A DNA stretch of 64,000 bases, from the NCBI GenBank assembly GCA_029781865.1, contig JAKOVW010000053.1, forward strand, positions 62,001 through 126,000, read 5' to 3'. A program made the translations under genes and the position numbers. This DNA is from Bacteroidota bacterium. GTDB taxonomy: Bacteria; Bacteroidota; Bacteroidia; Chitinophagales; Saprospiraceae. Within the stretch, counting starts at the first letter, position 1. Each line of letters begins with the position of its first letter. Positions 33,165 to 42,418 of this stretch are shown here, piece by piece. The notes under the pieces were generated by a model. The model was not told the origin of the DNA. It did not search any database and saw only the letters and a list, made by a program, of their open reading frames with translations.

Positions 33165-35570
33165 TCAGTTTTTAAAATTCATGATTTGATAGGAGCCACT
33201 TTTTTCGGGAAGAGAGGTCATAAATTGCAGGGAATAATATTTTCCTTTTGACCAATCTTCGATCATCTGCATATAATACGGACTGCCCGGATTTCCGGAT
33301 TGTCCACCCGGGTATATTCCATAAGCATTGATTTTACTTTTATTTAGTTCGACAATCATACGCCAGGACGGTCCCTCTGTTTTGCCATGCGCATTGATGA
33401 TATCTTTGGAACCGGATGTACGCACATGTGGCTTTCCAAATGCAGGTATTCTGGCAAGGTGAGCGATACCGGCATCCTTGTATTCTGCCCAGTCCTTTAC
33501 TTTCAAATCGCTTTGACAATGCTGAATTAAACTATCAAAAGCCATGTTCATCAATTCATGTGCATGTTCAATTTTAGAAGTTGATTTGTAATCAAAATAG
33601 GGATGATCCGGATTGGTTTTCATAAATTCAATGGTGGATTCATCGGATGGAATTGCCACCGCCTTTTTCGTAGAATCCATATTGATTTCATCCCAAACCA
33701 TTTTGTGAAATGTATTAAACCAAAACTCAAAATAAACGGGTTCGATGCGGTTAGAATCGTAATTAAAATTCCAGTTTTTCAGCTGCCCATAAATTTCTTT
33801 CGATTTACCATTCAATGAAAGTGCATCCAGATTTTGTAACATAAATGGCAAAGCCGTTTCCGCTTTCAGACTATAACTGTTGTATTGCAACGCTTTCATA
33901 TCATCAACAGTCCATTTTTCTTTTTGAGCCAGCAATCGGTTGATTAGTGTACCTCTGTAATCCCTGAAATCGCCGTTGTTGTAATAATTCGGATAGCTGA
34001 GATCGGTTGAACGCTGATTGGCAGATGAAATAAATCCCCGCTCCGGATTATGACAATACGGATTATTATCATTGTTGATAAAACCATGCCAGGCATTCTT
34101 TGAATCCGAACCATCCATTACGAAACGTCCCTGTTGATTCGTCTTAACAGGCATGTTTCCCTGTACCGTCATGGCTATATCACCATCAACAGAAGCAAAT
34201 GCAAAATTCTGCGCCGGATAGGGAAATTGCTTGATTGCAGTGCGGTAATCAATAAAATTTTTTGCCTTATCCAAATCTGCAAATGTGCCGATTTCAAATT
34301 GATTGGTATTGTCCTGAATGATCCAATGCATGGCCAAACCAAATTTCTTGTTTTTTTCATCTTCATATACCACAGGACCCCAATTGGTAAGTAAAACCGT
34401 ATCGATGTAATCCGCTCTGCCTTTAATTTTGATAGTTTCAATCCTTTGCCTGGTATCCATCCACTTTCCATCCAATTCGTATTGAGATCTTCCCGAGTCT
34501 TTCCATTTAATCTTATACCAATCCATTACATCCCAGGCTGCATTGGTAACCCCCCAACTTATATCTTTATTAAATCCGATGACGACTCCCGGCACCCCAG
34601 GAAAAGTAACACCATACACATTCATATCCGGAGTTACGATCTGCTGCTCATACCAGATGGAAGGAAGAGTCAACATTAAATGAGGATCATTGCACAAGAT
34701 TGGATTTCCTGTTGCTGATTTTGCACGACTCACCGCCCAATTGTTACTTCCGATTCCTGAAGATTCCGGTTCGCGAATCCAGTCGATATAGCCCATTAAA
34801 AACGTACTGTCATTCGGAGTTCTGTCATTCGTAAAATTCCATTTTGTTCCTTTGGGTATTACGGGATCCGTTAATGAATCCATTTCATTAAACAATAGAT
34901 CAAAATCCTTGTCAAAAAACAATTTTGCATTTGACAATTCAACATCACTTTCCCTGCCGCACAAAATCTCAGACATACTTTTGTGAAATAAAGAGGATCT
35001 GTATGGACTCCAGAGTTCCGGTGAATAATTCATTAACTTGTACTCTATGGGTAAGTCCGATGGAGAAAGAGTATGCAGATATGCGTTAAAACCATCGGAA
35101 TAGGCTTGTATGGTTTTAAAAGCTTCGGGAAATTTTTTCCAGTTTTCAACACTGACTTTTGCAGATTCCGTCAAACCTTTACGTCTTTTGTTGCGGTCAA
35201 AGTCCAATGCTTTTGCTCCGATTATTTCACTGATCCGGCCTTCCGCGGCTCGCGTTGAAAAATCCATTTGCCATAAACGATGCATGGCATGCACATAGCC
35301 TTGAATAAAATAGGCATCGCGAATAGACGAAGCAAAAATATGGGGTACCATTCTGTCATCAAATACCACATTGCCATTCACCGGTAAATCAGAAATTGTC
35401 TTATTACAATCAGCATCAGGATGCTGTACATTTTTCCAAAATCCAAATGCCGGACTGAAAAATTTAGCTAATGGAGGTAAGTCATTCCCACCGATTTGAA
35501 ACTGGGTCTGCATGGCAAACAACCACAGTCCTGAAATCACTATTGGAATAATCCTTGTGAAAAGCTTCAT
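33165..35570 (-). CDS. Penicillin acylase family N-terminal nucleophile hydrolase
   Basis: The 801-residue protein has a signal segment (residues 1-20) and the family layout: an alpha-chain part with QGYVHAMHRLWQMDFSTRAAEGRISEIIG, then the processing site before Ser275 in SSGIGSNNWAVS, the new N-terminal nucleophile after autocleavage. NDPHL (294-298) and the GVPGVVIGFNKDISWGVT-like stretch complete the core. Family members cleave amide bonds of beta-lactams, acyl-homoserine lactones or other N-acyl compounds in the periplasm. The substrate here is unknown. The gene overlaps yaaA by 4 bp (ATGA), so translation is coupled. Confidence 0.92.
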   Translation of the reverse strand: MKLFTRIIPIVISGLWLFAMQTQFQIGGNDLPPLAKFFSPAFGFWKNVQHPDADCNKTISDLPVNGNVVFDDRMVPHIFASSIRDAYFIQGYVHAMHRLWQMDFSTRAAEGRISEIIGAKALDFDRNKRRKGLTESAKVSVENWKKFPEAFKTIQAYSDGFNAYLHTLSPSDLPIEYKLMNYSPELWSPYRSSLFHKSMSEILCGRESDVELSNAKLFFDKDFDLLFNEMDSLTDPVIPKGTKWNFTNDRTPNDSTFLMGYIDWIREPESSGIGSNNWAVSRAKSATGNPILCNDPHLMLTLPSIWYEQQIVTPDMNVYGVTFPGVPGVVIGFNKDISWGVTNAAWDVMDWYKIKWKDSGRSQYELDGKWMDTRQRIETIKIKGRADYIDTVLLTNWGPVVYEDEKNKKFGLAMHWIIQDNTNQFEIGTFADLDKAKNFIDYRTAIKQFPYPAQNFAFASVDGDIAMTVQGNMPVKTNQQGRFVMDGSDSKNAWHGFINNDNNPYCHNPERGFISSANQRSTDLSYPNYYNNGDFRDYRGTLINRLLAQKEKWTVDDMKALQYNSYSLKAETALPFMLQNLDALSLNGKSKEIYGQLKNWNFNYDSNRIEPVYFEFWFNTFHKMVWDEINMDSTKKAVAIPSDESTIEFMKTNPDHPYFDYKSTSKIEHAHELMNMAFDSLIQHCQSDLKVKDWAEYKDAGIAHLARIPAFGKPHVRTSGSKDIINAHGKTEGPSWRMIVELNKSKINAYGIYPGGQSGNPGSPYYMQMIEDWSKGKYYSLQFMTSLPEKSGSYQIMNFKN

Positions 35571-36346
35571 AACATCAAATTATGCCTTACGAAAAACCAT
35601 TCGGTAGGTGAAGATAATTCAGATTCGAATTTATAGTTGTCCAGATTAAAATGTTTAAGGTCTCCGGCACTGGTTAAATTTTCCTGGCTCATAAATTTTG
35701 CCATCAGTCCCCTTGCTCTCTTCGCAGTATAACTTACAAAACTCAACCGGTTGTTTCGAAGTTCACGAAATTGAATGTGGATTACCGGAACATTCATTTT
35801 TGACAGATCTATCGATTCGAAATATTCTTTAGAAGCCAGATTGATGAGATACTCAGACTTGCTTTCCTCTATATCTTTTTGCAACAAGTCCGTAATAGTA
35901 ATTCCCCAGAATGCATAAAGATTTTTAAACTTCAAAACTTTTAACGGAACGCCCATTTCGAGCCTGTAAGGCTGTATGAGATCATAGGGTTTCAGCAAAC
36001 CGTACAATCCTGAAAGTATACGCAGGTGTTGCTGACAATATTCCAGCTGAGTAGAATTCATTGTGTACGCTTCCAGACCGCGATAAACATCCCCATCAAA
36101 TGCAAAAATAGCCGGCCTGGAATTATCAATAGTAAACTCTTCAGAAAATGAATGGTACCGGTTTACATTTTCCTGGGCCAGTTTGGAACTGATATCCATA
36201 AGTTTCATTAGCTCTTTCACTTTTTTCTTTTTCAGGACATCCAGGATTATTTTGCTTTTCTCAAATAATCTCGGAAGATCTTTCGAATCAATGGGTACCG
36301 GAGATTTATAATTCAAATCTTTTGAAGGTGAAAGTACAGCTAACAT
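35567..36346 (-). CDS. yaaA: YaaA/UPF0246 peroxide-stress protein
   Basis: I start at the ATG at 36346 because the protein then opens MLAVLSPSKDLNYKSP, aligned with the usual family start, instead of six residues upstream. The 259-residue product has RPAIFAFDGDVYRGL, LRILSGLYGLLKPYDLIQPYRLEMG and SKEYFESID, all YaaA signatures. E. coli YaaA lowers intracellular iron during peroxide stress and binds DNA. It is the first gene of a packed operon with penicillin acylase and a small membrane protein, and its stop overlaps the next start. Confidence 0.92.
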   Translation of the reverse strand: MLAVLSPSKDLNYKSPVPIDSKDLPRLFEKSKIILDVLKKKKVKELMKLMDISSKLAQENVNRYHSFSEEFTIDNSRPAIFAFDGDVYRGLEAYTMNSTQLEYCQQHLRILSGLYGLLKPYDLIQPYRLEMGVPLKVLKFKNLYAFWGITITDLLQKDIEESKSEYLINLASKEYFESIDLSKMNVPVIHIQFRELRNNRLSFVSYTAKRARGLMAKFMSQENLTSAGDLKHFNLDNYKFESELSSPTEWFFVRHNLML

Positions 36347-36488
36347 ATCTATGATTAAAAGCACATAGATAGTCCTTTTTTAAATTGAATCAAAATGAGA
36401 GGTCAATAAAAATGGATAACGGAATTGCAGAATAATCGGGAGAAATAAAATTTCCATTGAATTCAAATCCGGACTGCAATCACATCAG

Positions 36489-38027
36489 CTACATCTTTAC
36501 TCCAAAAGTCAATTGGATCATTTGCTGAATATTTTTTTGATGTACCAAAGGTGTAGGTGCATCAATGGTTCCATTACCGTCAAAATCAGAATTTCCGGTG
36601 AGGTAAGGCGAATATGCCTGTTCTATTGTGAAGTGTCTGTAACCCAGATCGAGATAATATTTGTTTCCGCGATATCCAAAACCCAGGCTGAAACCCGGAT
36701 CGTATTTATCGGAATTTGCATAGGATTGTTGAAGATATTCTATTCCTGCCCGCAGACGGAAATAACTCAAATTCAATTCGCCACCTAACCGATATTGAAT
36801 TGCCGACTTGAATTGCTTTTTAATATCTGCATTGACGGTTTCCTGATATTGATAATCTCCGGGAGCGTCACTATCTGCTGTTAAATTGAATCTTGAATTG
36901 GCAACGTTAATAAAATCCACATCAGCGGAAATGAAACCCAGGCTTGAAATGTATGCGCCTGATAAAATGGTCCTCATTGGAAGTATTAAACGGTATGTAA
37001 ATGAACCCTGAGGAGAATACGAGGTAGAACTCTGGTCAGAACTTCCTTCATTAAAAGTGTACTGCAATGAAGTATTGTAACTATCCGTCATCCAAAGGTA
37101 AGTTGGTGTTTGCCAGGATAAGCCAAGGCGAATATTTGGTGTAGGTTTGTAGATAACACCCAGTTTTCCACCAATTCCGCTGATTTCTGTATTCAACTCT
37201 TCATGAAAATCCAAATTTTTAAATGGAAGCACTTCATTCACTGCTGCTTCATATTCATGGTATTGACTGACGCTTCTAAATGTGCCAAATGGAATATCGA
37301 TGCTGGCTCCAATTGCAAGGATTTCATCATAATTTCCACCAATTCCAAATGACAAATTATAAAGTCCGCCTGTGGTTTTTAACAACTGTTCCTTTGGCAA
37401 CTGATAATTGGGATGCCGGATTAAATCAGTGGTATAAACATATTGTGTTGAATCCTTACTTACATTATAAACGGCATTCGTTTCATACGCCAGTCCTGCT
37501 TCAAAATCATCCAATTGATTTGGCTTTAAACCAATAAATCCGGTTTGTTGCGGATCCAGAGACAATTCGAGAAACCGATCTGTAATCGAGCCTACACTTC
37601 TTCCTTTGAAATAGGTACTCTTATTAAAGTCCGCAGTCTTCATAAAATTAATTACGAAGCTTGCATTTTTCCACTTACTGGCAATCGGTGAAGTGGTAAA
37701 AACAAAACCCAAACCACTTAATCCAAATCTGTCTTTTGTTTCAGAATAGGTAGTATTAGTTCCACCACTTAAAGTTGATTGTTGTTCATCAAAATTTACA
37801 TACGTGGAAATATAAAAATCCGACTTTCGGTACAAGCCTATTCCGCCAGGATTTATACTAATAGCTGTAAAGTCTCCCCCTAAAGCTCCCATTGCATTGC
37901 TGCATCCGGTTGATCTTGCTGTTCCGAATGGTCTTGAAAGACTGTACTTCAAAACTTCAGAAGCTGATTGTGCATGTAATGCATTCGCAAAACACAGCAA
38001 GACGAAAATATAAAATATAGATTTCAT
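36489..38027 (-). CDS. FadL/OmpP1-type outer-membrane transport protein
   Basis: The 512-residue protein has a signal peptide ending ALHAQ at about residue 20. The FadL-like opening follows (FGTARSTGCSNAMGALGGDFTAISINPGGIGLYRKSDFYIS in sense, with the typical NPGG). The rest is a 14-strand-type barrel ending QLTFGVKM. The family takes up hydrophobic compounds such as fatty acids across the outer membrane. Bacteroidota members often serve as general OmpP1 porins, so the substrate is open. The next gene upstream is an unrelated low-complexity protein. Confidence 0.85.
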   Translation of the reverse strand: MKSIFYIFVLLCFANALHAQSASEVLKYSLSRPFGTARSTGCSNAMGALGGDFTAISINPGGIGLYRKSDFYISTYVNFDEQQSTLSGGTNTTYSETKDRFGLSGLGFVFTTSPIASKWKNASFVINFMKTADFNKSTYFKGRSVGSITDRFLELSLDPQQTGFIGLKPNQLDDFEAGLAYETNAVYNVSKDSTQYVYTTDLIRHPNYQLPKEQLLKTTGGLYNLSFGIGGNYDEILAIGASIDIPFGTFRSVSQYHEYEAAVNEVLPFKNLDFHEELNTEISGIGGKLGVIYKPTPNIRLGLSWQTPTYLWMTDSYNTSLQYTFNEGSSDQSSTSYSPQGSFTYRLILPMRTILSGAYISSLGFISADVDFINVANSRFNLTADSDAPGDYQYQETVNADIKKQFKSAIQYRLGGELNLSYFRLRAGIEYLQQSYANSDKYDPGFSLGFGYRGNKYYLDLGYRHFTIEQAYSPYLTGNSDFDGNGTIDAPTPLVHQKNIQQMIQLTFGVKM

Positions 38028-38108
38028 GATTTGAAATTCAAAACAGCAAGCAGTTTGAATTTAGTCAGATCTTAACCTGCCTGCTGTTGATTTATAATGA
38101 ACTGAAAA

Positions 38109-39314
38109 TTATCTGGACCGTCTGTGATCTCCTGATCTGCCACTGTTTTCAAATCTGGGACCTGAAGATTCTAATCTTGGTCTGTAATTTTCGTGAGATT
38201 CCTGCCTTCTTTCAATTCGAGGTTCTGGCCGGCTTTCTCTGCCAGGCTGTTGATAGGATTCTCTCGGTCTTTCACTTCTGGAATCATCCCTGCGAATTCG
38301 TTCTGGCTTGAATTCAGATTTATTTTCTTCTGTTCTACGCTCTTTCCGTTCGGGCCTGAATTCCCTTTTAGGTTCAGGTTTTGCATCTGTTGGAGCTGAT
38401 TTATCTCCTGGCAATTCCCGTGGTGTATACCTTGAACGATCACTTTGTCTGTCGGTAGGAGCAGGCGCAGTTCCGGGTAATTCCCTATCTCTGGATTGAC
38501 GTTCCGGTCTGAAAACCGGTCCCGGTTTATAATCATCACCATCGGCATTTCTGATTATTCGTTTGGGAGCACCACGATCAGGCGTAGGCGTTACCGAATT
38601 TCCATGAGCTTCTGTAAAGACTCTTGGAGAAGGGCTGACTATTCTGACCGGTCCACGGTTGGATGAATTGGTTAAGCCAAATCTACGGCTACCGAAATGG
38701 GTTCCACCCTGATGATTATCCGGGTTATTCCAATGATTGTAATTGCCACCATAATAAGGATAATTGTAATAGGAAGAACCCCAGTAATTGGTATAACAAC
38801 CTGAATAAGGCCAGTAATTATAACTGAAACTTACCGGGTAAGGAGACCATCCTAAACAATAATCCCATTGATTCCAATAAGAATACGAAAACCATGGGTT
38901 GAGATGCCAGGTGCGCCACCTGTAATAATCGCGGTAACCATAACCGCTGGTATAAATATCGCGGTTGTAAAAAAACGGGTCGAAATCAAATGGATCATAA
39001 AAATAATTGTCCACATAGCAAGTATTGTAATAATCAAATCCCCAATAAGGTCTGTGGAATCGCTTTATGCGTGAGGTATAATAATAATCCTGGTTGTCCC
39101 ATTCTGCGTTTTCATCATCATAGGCATATTCCTTTTGACCTGAATACGACTGGTTGTCTTTATCTCTGGAATAGTGTTCTTTTTGACTTTTCATTTCCCT
39201 GGATGTTCCTGTTTGATCCGGGTCATAATAAATGTCGTCAAACTGCGCCTGAATTCCCTGGGAAATGAGTGCCAGGAAGATTGCAAGAAACAGGTTATTT
39301 AATGTATTTTTCAT
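38109..39314 (-). CDS. Secreted low-complexity protein, aromatic-rich then Arg/Glu/Pro-rich
   Basis: The 401-residue product has a signal peptide (about residues 1-23, ending IQAQ). A strongly Tyr/Trp/Asn/Phe-rich block follows (about 65-205, with runs such as YRDYYRWRTWHLNPWF). A C-terminal tail of about 180 residues is rich in Arg, Glu, Pro and Ser (ERPRESYQQPGRESRPEPRI). There is no recognisable fold, sorting domain or lipobox. The composition suggests a disordered, possibly surface-interacting or nucleic-acid/polyanion-binding tail. A function cannot be assigned. Confidence 0.65.
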   Translation of the reverse strand: MKNTLNNLFLAIFLALISQGIQAQFDDIYYDPDQTGTSREMKSQKEHYSRDKDNQSYSGQKEYAYDDENAEWDNQDYYYTSRIKRFHRPYWGFDYYNTCYVDNYFYDPFDFDPFFYNRDIYTSGYGYRDYYRWRTWHLNPWFSYSYWNQWDYCLGWSPYPVSFSYNYWPYSGCYTNYWGSSYYNYPYYGGNYNHWNNPDNHQGGTHFGSRRFGLTNSSNRGPVRIVSPSPRVFTEAHGNSVTPTPDRGAPKRIIRNADGDDYKPGPVFRPERQSRDRELPGTAPAPTDRQSDRSRYTPRELPGDKSAPTDAKPEPKREFRPERKERRTEENKSEFKPERIRRDDSRSERPRESYQQPGRESRPEPRIERRQESHENYRPRLESSGPRFENSGRSGDHRRSR

Positions 39315-39497
39315 AATTTATGTTATTAATAATGAATCACTTAAACAGAAAGAGTGCAATTTATTAAATTTGCGTCTGAGCTTAGTTAAAATCCAATTAA
39401 TATTTAAACAGGTTGGCGTTAATCTTTTTAACAACTAAACCTGTATTTCTTAGACATTGAATTCAGCTCCAAAGTTTAATCGTAAAGTAAAATCTAT

Positions 39498-40967
39498 ATG
39501 GCAAAGGAAATAACTTCCAGAAGTGCAGACTATTCTCAATGGTATAATGACCTGGTATACAAATCCGGATTAGCTGATCAAAGCGCCGTCCGGGGTTGTA
39601 TGGTTATTAAACCACATGGTTATGCCTTGTGGGAAAACATGCGTGATGTTCTTGATAAGATGTTTAAGGATACCGGACATGTCAATGCCTATTTTCCATT
39701 GTTTGTGCCAAAAAGTTTGTTTGAAGCGGAAGAAAAAAACGCGGAAGGATTTGCCAAAGAATGTGCGGTAGTTACTCATTACCGCTTAAAAACCGATCCA
39801 GCAAATAAAACGAAGTTAATTGTCGATCCTGAAGCAAAACTGGAAGAAGAACTAATAGTAAGACCTACTTCCGAAGCTATCATTTGGAATACATACAGAG
39901 ACTGGATACAGTCTTACCGCGATCTACCAATACTTATTAATCAATGGGCCAATGTGGTAAGATGGGAAATGCGGACCAGACCATTTTTGAGAACCACGGA
40001 ATTTTTATGGCAAGAAGGTCATACCGCTCATTCCACCGCGCAGGAAGCTATTGAAGAAGCTGAGAAAATGCACGAAGTCTACACGCGATTTGCAGAAGAC
40101 TATATGGCCATTCCTGTAATTAAAGGGGTAAAAACCACCAATGAACGATTTGCGGGAGCTGAAGAAACATATACCATTGAAGCCATGATGCAGGATGGTA
40201 AAGCACTCCAGGCGGGAACTTCACATTTTCTTGGACAAAATTTTGCAAAAGCATTTCAGGTCAAATATCTGACCGATAAAAATATTGAAGAATATGTCTG
40301 GGCTACTTCCTGGGGCGTGAGCACACGTTTAATCGGAGCTTTGGTCATGACACACTCAGATGATGATGGATTGATCTTGCCACCAAAACTTGCTCCGGTA
40401 CAAGTAGTCATTGTTCCAATACCAAAACCAAGTCCTGAAATTGCTGAAGTATCGATGAAAATCATACAAGAATTAACTGCGAAAGGCATTCGTTGCATGT
40501 ATGATAAAGATGATAAAAACAGACCCGGATTCAAATTTGCTGAACATGAATTGAAAGGAGTACCTGTCCGGATCGGGATTGGAATGCGTGATCTTGAACA
40601 AGGTCAGATTGAAGTAGCCAGAAGGGATACCAAGGAAAAACAAAATATTCCTTTTGCAAATGTGAGTGATCATGTCACCAACTTATTGAATGAAATTCAA
40701 AGTCAATTGTTTCAAAAAGCGAAAGACATGAGAATGCAAAATTCACATCAGGTAAATGACTGGAAAGAATTTGTTTCAATCATGGAGGAAAAACCAGGAT
40801 TTGTTTATGCCCATTGGGATGGCACTTCCGAAACAGAAGATAAAATTAAAGAACTTACCAAAGCAACTATTCGATGTATACCCTTAGATGCTGTTGAAGA
40901 ATCCGGAAAATGCATTTACTCCGGAAAACCATCCAATAAACGAGTCTTGTTTGCCAAAGCATACTAA
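39498..40967 (+). CDS. proS: Prolyl-tRNA synthetase (eukaryote/archaeal-like type)
   Basis: The 489-residue class II enzyme has [18 protein letters not shown] near residue 30, the motif 1/2 region RPTSEAIIW and [24 protein letters not shown], and motif 3 around [13 protein letters not shown]. The anticodon-binding domain contains VQVVIVPIP and the C-terminal part is short, ending [10 protein letters not shown]. It lacks the editing insertion of bacterial-type ProRS. It charges tRNA-Pro and stands alone on the plus strand. Confidence 0.95.
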   Translation: MAKEITSRSADYSQWYNDLVYKSGLADQSAVRGCMVIKPHGYALWENMRDVLDKMFKDTGHVNAYFPLFVPKSLFEAEEKNAEGFAKECAVVTHYRLKTDPANKTKLIVDPEAKLEEELIVRPTSEAIIWNTYRDWIQSYRDLPILINQWANVVRWEMRTRPFLRTTEFLWQEGHTAHSTAQEAIEEAEKMHEVYTRFAEDYMAIPVIKGVKTTNERFAGAEETYTIEAMMQDGKALQAGTSHFLGQNFAKAFQVKYLTDKNIEEYVWATSWGVSTRLIGALVMTHSDDDGLILPPKLAPVQVVIVPIPKPSPEIAEVSMKIIQELTAKGIRCMYDKDDKNRPGFKFAEHELKGVPVRIGIGMRDLEQGQIEVARRDTKEKQNIPFANVSDHVTNLLNEIQSQLFQKAKDMRMQNSHQVNDWKEFVSIMEEKPGFVYAHWDGTSETEDKIKELTKATIRCIPLDAVEESGKCIYSGKPSNKRVLFAKAY

Positions 40968-41122
40968 ATAAACACAGCTTTGGATTAAGGGAGTTCGTAT
41001 TGATGATCAAATAAGAGTACATGCAATTTACTCCATTCCAATTGCGATGATCAATACGTCTATTCTATTATTAATGACGTTTCAGATAAAGTCAATAGTT
41101 TAAATTCCTACAGACTATTTTC

Positions 41123-41659
41123 TCATTTTGGACTCGAATAAAAGCTAACGAGAAAAAGTGAGGTGATTACGAGATTTTGATCCAATTTTTCCTGATCCCT
41201 TTTGACCTCCCATTCACGGGAATCCATGTAATAGACATTATAAATATTGCACAAAATTGTTTGATCCTGTTCGAGTGTCCATTGAATGCCTTCCGGATCC
41301 GGAATTAAATTCAGATAATACGTTTTGCCCTGATAATGAATTCGCCATGAATCCTTTAATCCCGGCCATGTTGGTTCAATCGTAATAAGATCATCCAATA
41401 TCCTGATTTCCCATTCATTTGGATGATCATGCCAACGAAGGACTATGGATCCGGATAGTTCACCCAGGCGGATATCCCACTGACTGTAATCTTTGGTTAG
41501 TTGCCAGCGGGTTCTCAGTGTACCCAGTTCATTTTCTTTCTTGTCGTAAAACAACCAATCGCGAAAATCATTGGCATAAAATGCACGAAGGATACTAATC
41601 TCCTGGGCAGAAAGCAAATGAAATCCCAAAAGAAATATGACCAGAAATTGTTTCATCAA
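41123..41659 (-). CDS. Uncharacterised exported protein
   Basis: I do not recognise a family. The 178-residue product has a signal peptide (MKQFLVIFLLGFHLLSAQ) and a beta-rich body with many Trp residues (WRIHYQGKTYYLNLIPDPEG). Its start codon overlaps the stop of the DUF3127 gene by 4 bp (ATGA), so it is translationally coupled to it. Confidence 0.7.
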   Translation of the reverse strand: MMKQFLVIFLLGFHLLSAQEISILRAFYANDFRDWLFYDKKENELGTLRTRWQLTKDYSQWDIRLGELSGSIVLRWHDHPNEWEIRILDDLITIEPTWPGLKDSWRIHYQGKTYYLNLIPDPEGIQWTLEQDQTILCNIYNVYYMDSREWEVKRDQEKLDQNLVITSLFLVSFYSSPK

Positions 41660-42021
41660 AAAGGAAGATCATCAAATGATTCATTTGCAGAATTCGCAAA
41701 CGGATCCGGTGATTCTTTATCTGCAACGAGGTCCTGACCAGCCAGAGCTCCCGTAGATTGGCTTGCTTCAACTTTCCAGGCCTGGAGGTTAGTAAAATAT
41801 TTTCCCTGCCATTCCCTACCCCGCAGATCAAAAAAAACGGTTACCTCGTCATTTTCATTAAATCTATCAATCACACTGCATCTATCTTGCACCAATTGAA
41901 ATTTTATGTATTGAGGATACTGCTCTTGCGTAACAATTACGAATTCCCTGGTCTGGAAACCAGCTTTCTTGCTTTCAATTTCCATCTTCTTTACTAATTT
42001 GCCTGTAGTCTGAAAACTCAT
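41656..42021 (-). CDS. DUF3127 protein with SSB-like acidic C-terminus
   Basis: The 121-residue protein has the DUF3127 core: FQTREFVIVTQEQYPQYIKF, then FDLRGREWQGKYFTNLQAWK, probably an OB-type barrel. The last residues are a disordered acidic tail ending FDDLPF, very like the tip by which single-stranded DNA-binding proteins recruit partners. An SSB-like nucleic-acid-binding role is inferred. A TATCTTTG box lies 17 bp upstream. Confidence 0.85.
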   Translation of the reverse strand: MSFQTTGKLVKKMEIESKKAGFQTREFVIVTQEQYPQYIKFQLVQDRCSVIDRFNENDEVTVFFDLRGREWQGKYFTNLQAWKVEASQSTGALAGQDLVADKESPDPFANSANESFDDLPF

Positions 42022-42037
42022 TTTTATAAGATTTTCA

Positions 42038-42045
42038 CAAAGATA
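42038..42045 (-). promoter_or_regulatory. -7 box of the DUF3127 gene (TATCTTTG)
   Basis: TATCTTTG fits TAnnTTTG, 17 bp upstream of the start codon. The -33 position falls inside the short array at 42051-42082. Confidence 0.5.
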
Positions 42046-42050
42046 ATGAA

Positions 42051-42082
42051 GCCTATAGGCATTTAGGCTACTGGCTGACTAA
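42051..42082. repeat. Degenerate octamer array (GCCTATAG/GCATTTAG)
   Basis: Three or four 8-bp units: GCCTATAG, GCATTTAG, GCTACTGG, then CTGACTAA. It is the same unit family as 27947 and 29889. Confidence 0.5.
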
Positions 42083-42308
42083 GGAATTGCATAAATTTAT
42101 TGAATAAAGCCTTAATTTTATTTAACCCGGATTAAACACCTTTCTTTTTGATTTCGTGATTTGCAATTCAATTTGGTGATTCAACCCCTTTTGCGATTGT
42201 ATTCACACCAAAATTCTATCCTGAATATGCTCAGGTTTTATTGATGTTCAATATACTTTTCTTTCAGAAAATCATTTCCCGAATGTGCAGAATATTAATT
42301 AAAAACCC

Positions 42309-42348
42309 ACAGCCTAAAACCCTAACAGCCTAACAACCTAACAGCCTT
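42309..42348. repeat. Octamer array CAGCCTAA type, 5 units
   Basis: Five contiguous units: CAGCCTAA, AACCCTAA, CAGCCTAA, CAACCTAA, CAGCCTTA. On the minus strand, re-phased, they read GCTGTTAG, GTTGTTAG, GCTGTTAG, GGTTTTAG, the same unit as the array at 30031. It lies just downstream of the large T9SS gene's terminator. Confidence 0.8.
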
Positions 42349-42352
42349 AATT

Positions 42353-42388
42353 TAAAAAACCCTTCCCGCACTTGAAAGCAGGAAGGGT
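42353..42388 (-). terminator. Rho-independent terminator of the 1311-residue T9SS gene
   Basis: CCCTTCC (42360-42366) pairs with GGAAGGG (42381-42387), extended inward by GC/GC. On the minus strand it is followed by a run of six T. It lies about 30 bp after the stop codon. Confidence 0.8.
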
Positions 42389-42418
42389 CACTGTAATATG
42401 ATATTTAAACCTGAAGCC

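Larger units (their letters stand above)
42022..42418. other. Intergenic region with promoter box, two octamer arrays and a terminator
   Basis: No gene is visible. The stretch holds the -7 box of the DUF3127 gene, a degenerate array beside it, a clear octamer array at 42309 and the terminator of the large T9SS gene, which are listed separately. Confidence 0.6.

Noticed and set aside
38171-38548. 125-codon minus-strand frame inside the low-complexity gene
   Set aside because: It is an out-of-frame shadow of the Arg/Glu-rich tail and has no independent start region.
40996-41058. Imperfect inverted repeat after proS
   Set aside because: The arms have a 3-nt insertion and a loop of almost 40 nt, so a terminator is not convincing.
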